From: JADJXV01 sp964527785
GTDB lineage: Bacteria; Bacteroidota; Ignavibacteria; Kapaibacteriales; UBA961
DNA length: 64,000 nucleotides
Direction: 5' to 3'
NCBI GenBank assembly: GCA_964527785.1
Contig: CAZGNO010000007.1
Span: 1-64,000 of the forward strand
The notes under the pieces: model-generated
Database searches by the model: none
What the model saw: the letters and a program-made list of their open reading frames with translations, nothing else
What the model was told of the DNA's origin: nothing
Shown: positions 35,524-43,000 of the stretch, piece after piece
How the letters are laid out: each line of letters starts with the position of its first letter
How positions within the stretch are numbered: position 1 is the first letter of the stretch
Position numbers and translations under genes: made by a program

Positions 35524-36186
35524 CTATGTAGCAGCGGCTAAAAATGCCTGCTTCACATAATCGCCTTTTGCAATCGTTCTGTCTCCGGCGACTATTGTAC
35601 CCCATATCGTATCATCGAATGCTTCAGGAGGAATTATAGCACCCCCAGTTTTATTGCATTCCACTGTAGAGACTTCAAATGTGGGGCGTACAAATGTTTT
35701 CGATTTGAAGTCCATCGAATTAGTTGTTTTCTTAACCGAGCCGATGAACATGCTTGTAAACAATCCATCTTCATCCAGCGGGCCTAAATCAATGAACAGA
35801 TAAACCGCACCGGAAGCAGCTGACGCGCCGCCAAACTTTGTTCCGTCCTCTGCGAATGCTTCTTCTACATCATTACCACCTGCCACAGCTGATTTTGGAG
35901 CAGCAATAGCGACAAAGTCAAGCCATGCCTGTTTCAAAAACGTATGGGAATACGTAACCGTTCCGACACCGTCATCACCCCATTTCAGACCTGTACTTTC
36001 AACAAACCTGTTGAACTCTTTTTCGGTTTTCAGCACCAATGCCGCGTCACTTGGTGCGGGTGCTGTAATTGCTGTTGCAGCAGCTTCTGCCACAGCCGTA
36101 CTTGCAGTTCCTTTCGGAATGATTCTGCTATGGTCAGCTCTATCCACACGATACGCAATTTTATATGCGCCACCTCCTACTGCCAT
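35524..36186 (-). CDS. Phage major tail (tube) protein
   Basis: The 220-aa Ala/Gly-rich soluble protein precedes the tail chaperones and tape measure, the standard site of the tail tube gene. Segments such as LFIDLGPLDEDGLFTSMFIGSVKK and FVRPTFEVSTVECN suggest the beta-sandwich tube fold. No sheath gene accompanies it, consistent with a non-contractile tail. Assigned by position, size and composition. Confidence 0.65.
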   Translation of the reverse strand: MAVGGGAYKIAYRVDRADHSRIIPKGTASTAVAEAAATAITAPAPSDAALVLKTEKEFNRFVESTGLKWGDDGVGTVTYSHTFLKQAWLDFVAIAAPKSAVAGGNDVEEAFAEDGTKFGGASAASGAVYLFIDLGPLDEDGLFTSMFIGSVKKTTNSMDFKSKTFVRPTFEVSTVECNKTGGAIIPPEAFDDTIWGTIVAGDRTIAKGDYVKQAFLAAAT

Positions 36187-36214
36187 GATATACTCCTAAA
36201 TAAAAATGTAAAAA

Positions 36215-36613
36215 TTAAAGATGAATTTTTCTAAGTATGAAAAGAAGAAAACAGCCAACACATAAAATCGAAACGAATATCGCAATCCACATATTACGCT
36301 CAGAACTGTCACTTTTGCCTTGTGTAAAAACCTGAACAGTGTCGCGTTTGGTAATGGTCACTGTGTCCGGCAGTGCGTACATCGTCAAAACATTTGTTTT
36401 CGGATAATACCGGATTTTGATAATTGTATCCACTCCGCGAACCTTATCAGCCGTTACCACCGTATCGTGAACGACCGCAACCAACGTCTCATTAATAGCA
36501 GGAGGTTGTACTTTTAGAACAGTATCAACAATCCTAGTCTCACGATAAATCGGAGTGCTTTTGCATGAGACCAAAAGCATGATTGCAAACGAAAGCAAAA
36601 TGAGATTACGCAT
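36215..36613 (-). CDS. Unimolecular spanin (u-spanin) candidate
   Basis: The 132-aa protein has a lipoprotein signal (MRNLILLSFAIMLLVSC, Cys17) and a C-terminal membrane helix (about 108-128, MWIAIFVSILCVGCFLLFIL) ending in basic residues. The stretch between is extended and beta-prone. That combination, an outer-membrane lipid anchor and an inner-membrane anchor on one chain, defines u-spanins, which fuse inner and outer membranes at the last step of lysis. It overlaps the end of the endolysin gene by eight bases, as expected in a lysis cassette. Confidence 0.8.
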   Translation of the reverse strand: MRNLILLSFAIMLLVSCKSTPIYRETRIVDTVLKVQPPAINETLVAVVHDTVVTADKVRGVDTIIKIRYYPKTNVLTMYALPDTVTITKRDTVQVFTQGKSDSSERNMWIAIFVSILCVGCFLLFILRKIHL

Positions 36614-37382
36614 AGCGAACAGGTGTTACATGAGTGGCACGGAAAACATTGTAATTACTACTGAGCTGCTTCAGGTCACGGCTTCTTGGATACACCCCGC
36701 CGCCATTCCATTGTGAACCGCTATTGCCCGGCGATGTATTGGCTTCGATTGTATTCACCTTTTGCGACCCGTTTTCAATCACGCAAACGTGACCGCCGCC
36801 TTTCCGGGCAAATACCAATATCCAACCCGTCAAATCAATCCACTTTTTTAACGGAAGAGCGAGCGATTCTTTTGTCACGAAACCGCGCGAATAACCGCCA
36901 CGATATTTCGGGAAAACAGCACCTGACTCATCCAGCCAATCGCTCGTTCCGGTGGCACAGTACGCCGAGCCGAGCGGGACTCCGTACCGCATATTCCATT
37001 TATCAATTACCGGAGAACGGTTCGCTCCATGCGTCTCGGTCTGACCAACATACCGACGGGCTACTTCGGCGACCGTCGCGCCGGGTGCTTTTGGAACAGC
37101 CAGCAAAGCAGCTGCAATCACAAGAGCAAACCCGATATACTTAGCAGCCACAACCAACGCGACCGACATGTTGTGAGTTTTGAGCATAGGCACAATGTCC
37201 AAGTCACGCCACACAAAAAAGTCGTGAAAAGCAACAAACGTTTCGAGCGTTGTCACGGCGAGCAAAATGAATCCAAAAACGGAAAACTGTGGGAAGATTT
37301 CATACGTAATCCACACCACGCCGCACGTAATTGCAAAGAGCCACATCGCGTATCGAAATCGTTTTACTTCAGTCGTTTTCAT
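36606..37382 (-). CDS. Membrane-anchored endolysin (holin-like N-terminus plus NlpC/CHAP-like domain)
   Basis: The 258-aa protein has two parts. Residues 1-95 hold about three hydrophobic segments (13-30, 34-52 and 73-95). Residues 100-258 form a Cys-peptidase domain: AYCATGTSDWL with Cys142, GGHVCVIENG with His198, and TIEANTSPGN with a polar third residue near 213-215, as in CHAP/NlpC-like lysins. It likely cleaves peptidoglycan peptide links. The fused membrane region could anchor the lysin (as in SAR or pinholin-type control) or itself act as the holin. It lies between a small membrane protein and the spanin. Confidence 0.75.
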   Translation of the reverse strand: MKTTEVKRFRYAMWLFAITCGVVWITYEIFPQFSVFGFILLAVTTLETFVAFHDFFVWRDLDIVPMLKTHNMSVALVVAAKYIGFALVIAAALLAVPKAPGATVAEVARRYVGQTETHGANRSPVIDKWNMRYGVPLGSAYCATGTSDWLDESGAVFPKYRGGYSRGFVTKESLALPLKKWIDLTGWILVFARKGGGHVCVIENGSQKVNTIEANTSPGNSGSQWNGGGVYPRSRDLKQLSSNYNVFRATHVTPVRYA

Positions 37383-37400
37383 AAAAGCTCCAATAAAAAA

Positions 37401-37601
37401 TTAATTCTGTTTTTTTTCTTTTTCGAGGTCACGCACTCGGTTTTCCAAGTCATCAAACCGCTTGCTGCCGGATTGCAATTCATTTTTCATAACCGCGATG
37501 TCCTTACTTGCAATGAACATCATAACCGCCATCCACCCGTTCACGGTCAGAATCGCTCCAAATACTGCCAATGCCACACCGGATATAAGTTCTGCTGACA
37601 T
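37401..37601 (-). CDS. Small membrane protein, holin candidate
   Basis: The 66-aa protein has one strong membrane helix (LISGVALAVFGAILTVNGWMAVMMFIA) and a charged coiled-coil tail (RFDDLENRVRDLEKEKKQN). The start at 37601 follows the stop of the upstream gene by one base and avoids a longer leader. Its place immediately before the endolysin and spanin genes and its topology fit a class III-like holin or holin regulator; a tail-fibre partner is less likely. Confidence 0.6.
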   Translation of the reverse strand: MSAELISGVALAVFGAILTVNGWMAVMMFIASKDIAVMKNELQSGSKRFDDLENRVRDLEKEKKQN

Positions 37602-37602
37602 A

Positions 37603-38148
37603 TCACACCAGTTTTCTAGGTAGAATAAAAGAACCCTTTTTGAGTACGTGAGCAGTCGCTTCACCGTTTGCTTGAGCCGCGCGTATTTGAAAATTACCGC
37701 TGGTAGAACCCATTGTCAAAATTCCTCTTGCCCTCGTGAAACCCGTACCGCCGAGCGGGAAATTATTAACCCAACTCGACCCCGAATTAAACGCGATTGA
37801 TGAATTGGAAGCGGACATCATCCACGTAGCACCGGACGGGAAAGTAGCTGTCAATTTCGTATTGTCGCCCCCGGCATCGGCTCTTTTAATCAGCCAGTCA
37901 ATCAGATATGTTGAATTTATATCGGGAGTGAACACCAAGCTCGTCACATCCTGAAACGTCGTGCTGTTGGTTGTCAAACTTTGGTCGCTTCCCATAATTA
38001 TATATTTATCCAACTTATGAGAAGCCGAACCCATCCGAAAACAAATATCCGCGCCGTCATACCAAATTTCACCGTCTGCCGGAGAAGCATTCGAGTACGA
38101 CCCGAACAGTATTTTTTGTGCGATATTCAGAACACTTTTGATATTCAC
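37603..38148 (-). CDS. Phage tail fibre/receptor-binding protein
   Basis: The 181-aa protein follows the 308-aa fibre gene. The beta-rich region SLVFTPDINSTYLIDWLIKRADAGGDN, then TFPSGATW and ARGILTMGSTSGNFQIRAAQ, resembles globular fibre-tip domains of Bacteroidota phages. No membrane segments. A receptor-contact role is inferred. Confidence 0.6.
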   Translation of the reverse strand: MNIKSVLNIAQKILFGSYSNASPADGEIWYDGADICFRMGSASHKLDKYIIMGSDQSLTTNSTTFQDVTSLVFTPDINSTYLIDWLIKRADAGGDNTKLTATFPSGATWMMSASNSSIAFNSGSSWVNNFPLGGTGFTRARGILTMGSTSGNFQIRAAQANGEATAHVLKKGSFILPRKLV

Positions 38149-38152
38149 TGTT

Positions 38153-39079
38153 TTATCCTGTTACTATAACTCTGAATTCGTTGGATGCCGGAGCGACCGC
38201 AAAATCCACTCGCACAGTGTTGTCGCCTGTTACGCGCCAATCGGTCAAAATCACTTCTTTTGTACCGCTTGCATAGCGAACACAAACAGCGACATCTTGT
38301 GAGTTCAAATTGTGAGTAATGGTAAATTGTGTAGCGGAGGCATCACCAATTGTTTCTGCATGAATCAGTGCAATTGTTTTCGTAATTACCGCCGCAGTAC
38401 TCACTCCGAACACCGCCTGCCAGCGCGCCGTCGTTGCATTGTCAAATGCGATTTTTGCATCGCGGCGAGTAGTGTCGTCCGAGTGGAATCGCTTGATTGC
38501 AATACCACCGTCGGTATTTCCTGTGGCAGCTGCTATTTCTGAGTTCAATAGAATCTCATTGTCGCCAGTTTCCACAGTCGTAGTATTGAACGTTGTTGTC
38601 GTTCCGTTCACGGTAATGTTACCCGATATAACGACATCACCTGTTACGTTCAAATTATTCGTTCTCAAATCCGCATACGCAGAATCGGCGGCGTTGCGCG
38701 TTTGAACTTCACCTGAAGCACTTTTTAGCTTTGCTCCTGAATTGCCGCTGTCCAACTGAAACGTGGCATTGGATGTACCTGTATCCGTATTTTGGGTGTG
38801 CCTTTTCGTAACCGCATCCCCAACATTTGCCGCGCTGGCTCCGCCTACAAAGGCGACCGTAGCAGCTACCGAACCTGAACCCGACGCCGTAACATCACCC
38901 GTCAGAGCCGATATACCCACACCCGACGTCCAACCCGTTCCGTTGTGCCACTCAAGCGTGTGCGCTACAGTGTTGTAATAGATACGCCCTTCCACTCCCG
39001 TAGGAGCTGACGACAACTTGTCAATCAGGACATTTTTTATCTCATTGCCGTTTAGGGTAATGTTATTTAACAGATTCAT
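38153..39079 (-). CDS. Phage tail fibre protein
   Basis: The 308-aa protein has the low-complexity Thr/Ser/Asn/Ala pattern of fibre shafts (ALTGDVTASGSGSVAATVAF, NLNVTGDVVISGNITVNG). It ends in TITHNLNSQDVAVCVRYASG and VRVDFAVAPASNEFRVIV, a fibre C-terminal domain. The closing part resembles the 110-aa neighbour (WVIVHNLGKRPAVSVVDSEG). This suggests related tip domains in successive genes. Confidence 0.75.
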   Translation of the reverse strand: MNLLNNITLNGNEIKNVLIDKLSSAPTGVEGRIYYNTVAHTLEWHNGTGWTSGVGISALTGDVTASGSGSVAATVAFVGGASAANVGDAVTKRHTQNTDTGTSNATFQLDSGNSGAKLKSASGEVQTRNAADSAYADLRTNNLNVTGDVVISGNITVNGTTTTFNTTTVETGDNEILLNSEIAAATGNTDGGIAIKRFHSDDTTRRDAKIAFDNATTARWQAVFGVSTAAVITKTIALIHAETIGDASATQFTITHNLNSQDVAVCVRYASGTKEVILTDWRVTGDNTVRVDFAVAPASNEFRVIVTG

Positions 39080-39088
39080 AGTTATTCC

Positions 39089-39421
39089 TTAATTACAGTA
39101 TGCCTTGCCGCCAAACGCAGCTGAAAAATTTACCGTACACTGATTAGCCGAATTATACACTACATCGCCGTAGCATTCACGACCCTCTGAATCCACTACC
39201 GAAACCGCCGGACGCTTACCTAGATTGTGGACAATTACCCATGTTGTTGATGAAACAGACTGTGTGTGTTCGTAGTTTTTATCCAGCCCGATATTCCTGA
39301 CTATATTCACCACTCCGAACGCTTGTGCAACTACGACTTCCGACTGAAGGAGCGCAACCCGTGCAGGCCCGTCACCCTGTTCCTTCACCGTTATCTGCTG
39401 TATAATCTCACGGACAATCAT
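39089..39421 (-). CDS. Phage fibre-tip domain protein
   Basis: The 110-aa protein contains the recurring phage fibre module with WVIVHNLGKRPAVSVVDSEG followed by GDVVYNSANQCTVNFSAAFGGKAY. Known copies of this module occur at the tips of tail fibres. It overlaps its upstream neighbour by four bases (ATGA). Confidence 0.7.
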   Translation of the reverse strand: MIVREIIQQITVKEQGDGPARVALLQSEVVVAQAFGVVNIVRNIGLDKNYEHTQSVSSTTWVIVHNLGKRPAVSVVDSEGRECYGDVVYNSANQCTVNFSAAFGGKAYCN

Positions 39422-39741
39422 AACTGCACCAAACTATATTCAACGGCAATCGAACCTTCAAAAAACGTAACAGGGCTTCCGTCAGATTTGATAACGACCA
39501 GCTCCCACTGATACCGACCTACAGGAATCGTATTTACCGTTTCGACATCCATTTCAATTTCGATAATGCCGTTTTCAGCATCAATTGTCACTTCAAATTC
39601 AGCTATTAACGGACTGTTTGCATACTTACGAATTTGAGCTTTGCCCGTCCACCCCGTCATGTCAATTTCATCTACGAGCCAAGCGAACTGAGCCACACGA
39701 CCTGCTCGTATCGTCAAATCTATGTGTGCGGCTTTTGTCAT
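39418..39741 (-). CDS. Phage structural protein, Ig/BppU-like N-terminal domain
   Basis: The 107-aa protein has a beta-sandwich pattern (AAHIDLTIRAGRVAQFAWLV, TGWTGKAQIRKYA, PVGRYQWELVVIKSDGSPV), as in baseplate upper-protein N-terminal domains and small fibre adaptors. It overlaps the next gene by four bases and follows the capsid gene after a hairpin. Function inferred. Confidence 0.55.
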   Translation of the reverse strand: MTKAAHIDLTIRAGRVAQFAWLVDEIDMTGWTGKAQIRKYANSPLIAEFEVTIDAENGIIEIEMDVETVNTIPVGRYQWELVVIKSDGSPVTFFEGSIAVEYSLVQL

Positions 39742-39758
39742 AACATCCTTAAAAATAT

Positions 39759-39803
39759 GAGGGCGACTTTCTTGTTTTGCAATTCTCGAATTGCGTCGCC
39801 CTC
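39759..39803 (-). terminator. Hairpin after capsid gene
   Basis: GAGGGCGAC pairs with GTCGCCCTC, with an inner GCAATTCTCGAATTGC palindrome, and T residues follow on the minus strand. It lies 100 bases past the capsid stop, and probably limits read-through so capsid is made in excess. The rest of the 162-base gap holds no ORF. Confidence 0.65.
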
Positions 39804-39903
39804 TGTAGCCAAGAGCATTAATGCTCTATCGGTTATAAATCTACGCGGCTCGTCGGACACATTAACCGACGCCCTCCCTTAGCACGCGCCTTAATCAGGG
39901 TAA

Positions 39904-40893
39904 TCAAGATTTCTTGATATTGCGGATACGTCTTACGGAGTCCTTTTCAACTACAGACCACGCGCTCCGTATCTCGAATTTTTCCACACCTTGCATCTTA
40001 TTTGCAGGATGATTCCAGTCTATATAGTAGAATCCTGAATTTGAACGAAGCGAGAAGATTTCCTCACCGGGGCCCATTATCCATATGGATGTGGTATTTT
40101 CGAGAGGTGTAGTAGGCGTATCGTCAGGTTCTTCCAGCGATATAGTAGTAGGCAGCACACCAATAACCGGAACATTTCTGAACTTCGGAAACGCATCACC
40201 GAACGTATCAGGAGAACCCATTGTGACATATTTAAGTTCGACCGCGATGTCCTCGATTTCAGTCCACAAATCAGGATGCATAATAATACCTGTTGGGTTT
40301 TCCATCAATGCAAGCTCTCTTTTCAAAAGCTGGATGAGCTTCTTTTTGTTTGCCGTTACCGACAAATCCATCGAAACCGCACCGCCACCCACACTATCAG
40401 CTGCACTGACTACCCCCTTGTAACCTGTAAAACCCGGAATATCATCCGTGCCGTTGAAAATTGCATTCAGCCCTTTGATGCTATTGCCTGTTCCGTCTGA
40501 TTGAAACACCAGCTGCTCGAATTTTTTACCAAAAGCGCGAACCTGCTTTGTGGAAGTTTGCTCAAGCCATTTATCATAATTACGCAATCCACGTTCAGCG
40601 TCGGCAAGCAAGCTGACATCCGTAGCGAATGAATCGCCATGGAATCTCAAGGCACCTGCAAGAGGGTCGGCGCGCTCACGGTTATTTGCAGTGTAGTCGC
40701 CATTCAGCGCGCGCGCCGGAGCATCCGATGCCCCTTCCGTCGTTTCATAGCTAAATTTTGTAGAGTCCTCCTGCCATCCCGAAACTTGCTCCATATAGCG
40801 TAAAAACGGGCTGACAGAAAGTAAATGCCCCACAGCACCCGTGCCGCGTCCCGATTCGCTTTTCAACGTTGATAAACTTGCCAAAGTTGCCAT
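39904..40893 (-). CDS. Phage major capsid protein (HK97-fold candidate)
   Basis: The 329-aa soluble protein directly follows the scaffold gene. It has no membrane segment and the expected size for an HK97-like capsid. The C-terminal part (IWIMGPGEEIFSLRSNSGF, YIDWNHPANKMQG) and the helix AFGKKFEQLVFQSDGTGNSI fit the spine-helix and A-domain pattern. Assignment rests mainly on position (scaffold-capsid-hairpin) and length. Its gene runs leftward, opposite to the terminase/portal block. Confidence 0.75.
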   Translation of the reverse strand: MATLASLSTLKSESGRGTGAVGHLLSVSPFLRYMEQVSGWQEDSTKFSYETTEGASDAPARALNGDYTANNRERADPLAGALRFHGDSFATDVSLLADAERGLRNYDKWLEQTSTKQVRAFGKKFEQLVFQSDGTGNSIKGLNAIFNGTDDIPGFTGYKGVVSAADSVGGGAVSMDLSVTANKKKLIQLLKRELALMENPTGIIMHPDLWTEIEDIAVELKYVTMGSPDTFGDAFPKFRNVPVIGVLPTTISLEEPDDTPTTPLENTTSIWIMGPGEEIFSLRSNSGFYYIDWNHPANKMQGVEKFEIRSAWSVVEKDSVRRIRNIKKS

Positions 40894-40930
40894 TGTTTAA
40901 TCCTTTGATAGAAGTAAAAAAGTTAATTCG

Positions 40931-41479
40931 TTATTGAGTTACGATTGGAATATCAGCCACATAGTCGGCAATTTTTGCATTGGTCACTGAAGCAAGCATA
41001 CCCTCTCTTTTGGGTTTATCACCGCCGGACTTCGTTGCGCTTCCTGTAGTAGTAGCACTTTTAGCAGCTGCCGGAAGCTGGTCAAGAGCGAATTTTGCAA
41101 CATCATAATTCGCCTCAAATTTTTGCTCCCATTCTGTTCGCTTTGCCGCATTATCAGCAGGGATTTTACCCGTTTTGACTGCATCGTCCAACTGCTTTTT
41201 GATGTCATCCTTACGCTGCTGGAGTGCAAGTGCAGCTTCCGTTTCCTGACGCTGTTTTTCACGTGTTTCATTGTCAGCGAGCTTGTTCGTAAGAAGTTTG
41301 ATGCTTTCTTCCAACTTGGCGTACTTCGTGTCGTCGGAAGCAGGTTTTACTTCGGTCTGCTTTGGCGGCTCAGTTTCCACCACAGGGAGGTTTTTCATAT
41401 CCTCATCAATTATTTTTTGCTGGTCGGGTGTTAATCCGAGCTTTGCAGACACTGCTTTCAACCATTCTGCGAAAGTCAT
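40931..41479 (-). CDS. Phage scaffold protein (Mu gpI C-terminal-like, no protease)
   Basis: The 182-aa acidic helical protein includes a KLEESIKLLTNKLADNETREKQR-type coiled coil. The motif DAVKTGKIPADNAAKRTEWEQKF is typical of the C-terminal end of Mu-like I proteins (protease/scaffold). No peptidase domain is present. I chose the ATG at 41479, with GAGG upstream, over an in-frame start 33 codons earlier that would run into the promoter region. Confidence 0.7.
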   Translation of the reverse strand: MTFAEWLKAVSAKLGLTPDQQKIIDEDMKNLPVVETEPPKQTEVKPASDDTKYAKLEESIKLLTNKLADNETREKQRQETEAALALQQRKDDIKKQLDDAVKTGKIPADNAAKRTEWEQKFEANYDVAKFALDQLPAAAKSATTTGSATKSGGDKPKREGMLASVTNAKIADYVADIPIVTQ

Positions 41480-41542
41480 AAAATCCTCGTGTTTTGTGAT
41501 GTGCTTTTTAAGCACGAACATTCTTAGTCTTAAACTGTAATG

Positions 41543-41550
41543 CAAAAATA
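41543..41550 (-). promoter_or_regulatory. Candidate leftward late promoter (-7 element)
   Basis: On the minus strand this reads TATTTTTG, matching the Bacteroidota -7 consensus TAnnTTTG. It is preceded by GATTTTAGCCCTG and TATGTCC. It lies 64 bases upstream of the scaffold start and mirrors the rightward copy at 41615-41622. Confidence 0.55.
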
Positions 41551-41572
41551 CAGGGCTAAAATCTGCCATTTC

Positions 41573-41592
41573 GGACATATACAGGTATGTCC
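41573..41592. promoter_or_regulatory. Dyad operator between divergent late genes
   Basis: GGACATA (41573-41579), six bases, then TATGTCC (41586-41592): an inverted repeat centred between the two -7 elements. The sequences outside it are also similar when read away from the centre: TATGTCC, then AAA, then GATTTT, CC, TATTTTTG. A single bound activator could serve both transcripts. Seen in sequence; the role is inference. Confidence 0.65.
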
Positions 41593-41614
41593 AAAAAGTT
41601 GATTTTGACCGTAA

Positions 41615-41622
41615 TATTTTTG
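41615..41622 (+). promoter_or_regulatory. Candidate rightward late promoter (-7 element)
   Basis: TATTTTTG, matching TAnnTTTG, is preceded by TATGTCC at 41586 and GATTTTGACC at 41601. It lies 32 bases upstream of the gp36-like start codon. Confidence 0.55.
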
Positions 41623-41653
41623 TACTGACATTAATTTTTAGAAAGGGGAACTC

Positions 41654-42031
41654 ATGGGACTTGTAGCAATTGAAGAGGTGGAAACAGAGATTACGCCTTC
41701 CTGTTTAACCGCACTCAGAAAAGACGGTGTTTTTGCAGCGGTCGAAAAGAAGGCGGCAATTCTGATTCGAGACCGCACGGGATTGGCAATCCCCGAATCG
41801 CCAAACGACCGAGCTGAAAGTGCAGACTGGTCGGTTCTGGCTTCGGCGTGGATAATCCAATATATAGTTTCTGCTCAAGTAAGCAACTTGAATCCTGAAC
41901 TTTCAAAAGCCATTCGTGACAAATACACCGATGCTTTGAAAATTCTCGACGCCCATCCGGCTGAACAGAAAAAAAGTGACGGCTCGCAGCAGATAGTGAC
42001 GCTCGGCGAAATCGAAGGGATGTACACATGA
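41654..42031 (+). CDS. Mu gp36-like protein (DUF1320)
   Basis: The 125-aa protein starts after a good Shine-Dalgarno (AAAGGGG). Small, mostly helical, with LASAWIIQYIVSAQVSNLNPELS and AIRDKYTDALKILDA; this helix-loop-helix plan is that of the gp36/DUF1320 head-completion protein. It overlaps the next start by four bases (ATGA). In Mu this gene comes after the capsid, but here it heads a block that runs the other way. Confidence 0.65.
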   Translation: MGLVAIEEVETEITPSCLTALRKDGVFAAVEKKAAILIRDRTGLAIPESPNDRAESADWSVLASAWIIQYIVSAQVSNLNPELSKAIRDKYTDALKILDAHPAEQKKSDGSQQIVTLGEIEGMYT

Positions 42032-42453
42032 ACAAAACGTTGCGCGACCTCAGAACCGCACTTCTCGACGCGTTACAGTCTGAAAGTGCTTGTAGCATTC
42101 ATCTCGTGCCGGACACAAATATCGCACTTGGCAAAACGGACGCCGACACAGGATTTGTAGCCCCTGCAATCATCATTCGCGCGTATCCAAAAACCCGTGA
42201 AAATGCAGAAAACAGCGGCGGTGCTAAAATCGCGGAGATTGACGTTTGGTGTTTGGCTAAAGCTACCGGAGATGTAGCACAAACCGAAATGGATGCCATT
42301 GAGCTATGTGAGCGAGCGTCATTTGTCCTGAATAACCCAAAGCTGAAATTCTGCTGGATAAGTGAAAGTGAAGCGCAAATTGATTTCAGCTATACAGACT
42401 ATTCGTCAGCCGTTGTTACATTTACCCACGCCTATATCCCATCAATTTTATGA
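42028..42453 (+). CDS. Mu gp37-like protein (DUF1834)
   Basis: The 141-aa protein has the alpha/beta pattern of gp37/DUF1834 neck proteins: an N-terminal helix (LRDLRTALLDALQSE), then strands APAIIIRAYPKTREN and IAEIDVWCLAK, and a C-terminal FTHAYIPSIL. It is always linked to gp36 in Mu-like phages, as here. It overlaps both neighbours by four bases. Confidence 0.65.
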   Translation: MNKTLRDLRTALLDALQSESACSIHLVPDTNIALGKTDADTGFVAPAIIIRAYPKTRENAENSGGAKIAEIDVWCLAKATGDVAQTEMDAIELCERASFVLNNPKLKFCWISESEAQIDFSYTDYSSAVVTFTHAYIPSIL

Positions 42454-42965
42454 GCGAAAAAAAAAGAGTTAAAGCACCGTCGCTTTTGAAATCAAGAAAG
42501 CTCAAAATCGGCAAATACGCAGAAGCAAACCCTTCAAAAACACACGCCGAGATTGCTGCTGAATTTTCAATTACCGACGCACAGGCACGACGCGCAATCG
42601 AACAATACAACAACGGCGAACTAGACAGGAAGCGGACACGCGAACCCATCGCAAAGATTAAAAAAACGATGGAGACCATGAGCTTGACAGAAATAATCAA
42701 CGACCAGCTCCATTACGGAGCAGCAGCCCTGTTCAATGCCAACTACTTATCAGCTGACGAAAAGATTGCATCGCTCAAAAACTTGGTTATCACTCGAAAT
42801 ATGGTCGCCAAACAGGAGCTTTCCGAACACATGAAGGGGATTGACGCGGGCTTTGTATGTTTTCTATATAGACGCTACAAGGACATGAACTTAACCGACA
42901 GCCAAATCATAGCACTGTTTCACGAGGACTTGGAGCGGTGGAAACGTGACGAAAAAGAATCGTAA
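42450..42965 (+). CDS. Terminase small subunit-like, HTH DNA-binding
   Basis: The 171-aa basic protein has an N-terminal helix-turn-helix (KTHAEIAAEFSITDAQARRAIEQY, about 30-53) and a helical remainder. It lies upstream of the terminase large subunit. Size, HTH and position fit the small packaging subunit (Mu gp27/DUF3486 role). Confidence 0.7.
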   Translation: MSEKKRVKAPSLLKSRKLKIGKYAEANPSKTHAEIAAEFSITDAQARRAIEQYNNGELDRKRTREPIAKIKKTMETMSLTEIINDQLHYGAAALFNANYLSADEKIASLKNLVITRNMVAKQELSEHMKGIDAGFVCFLYRRYKDMNLTDSQIIALFHEDLERWKRDEKES

Positions 42966-43000
42966 ATCAAACTGCAAAAACCATCTCTTTTTAATTCATT

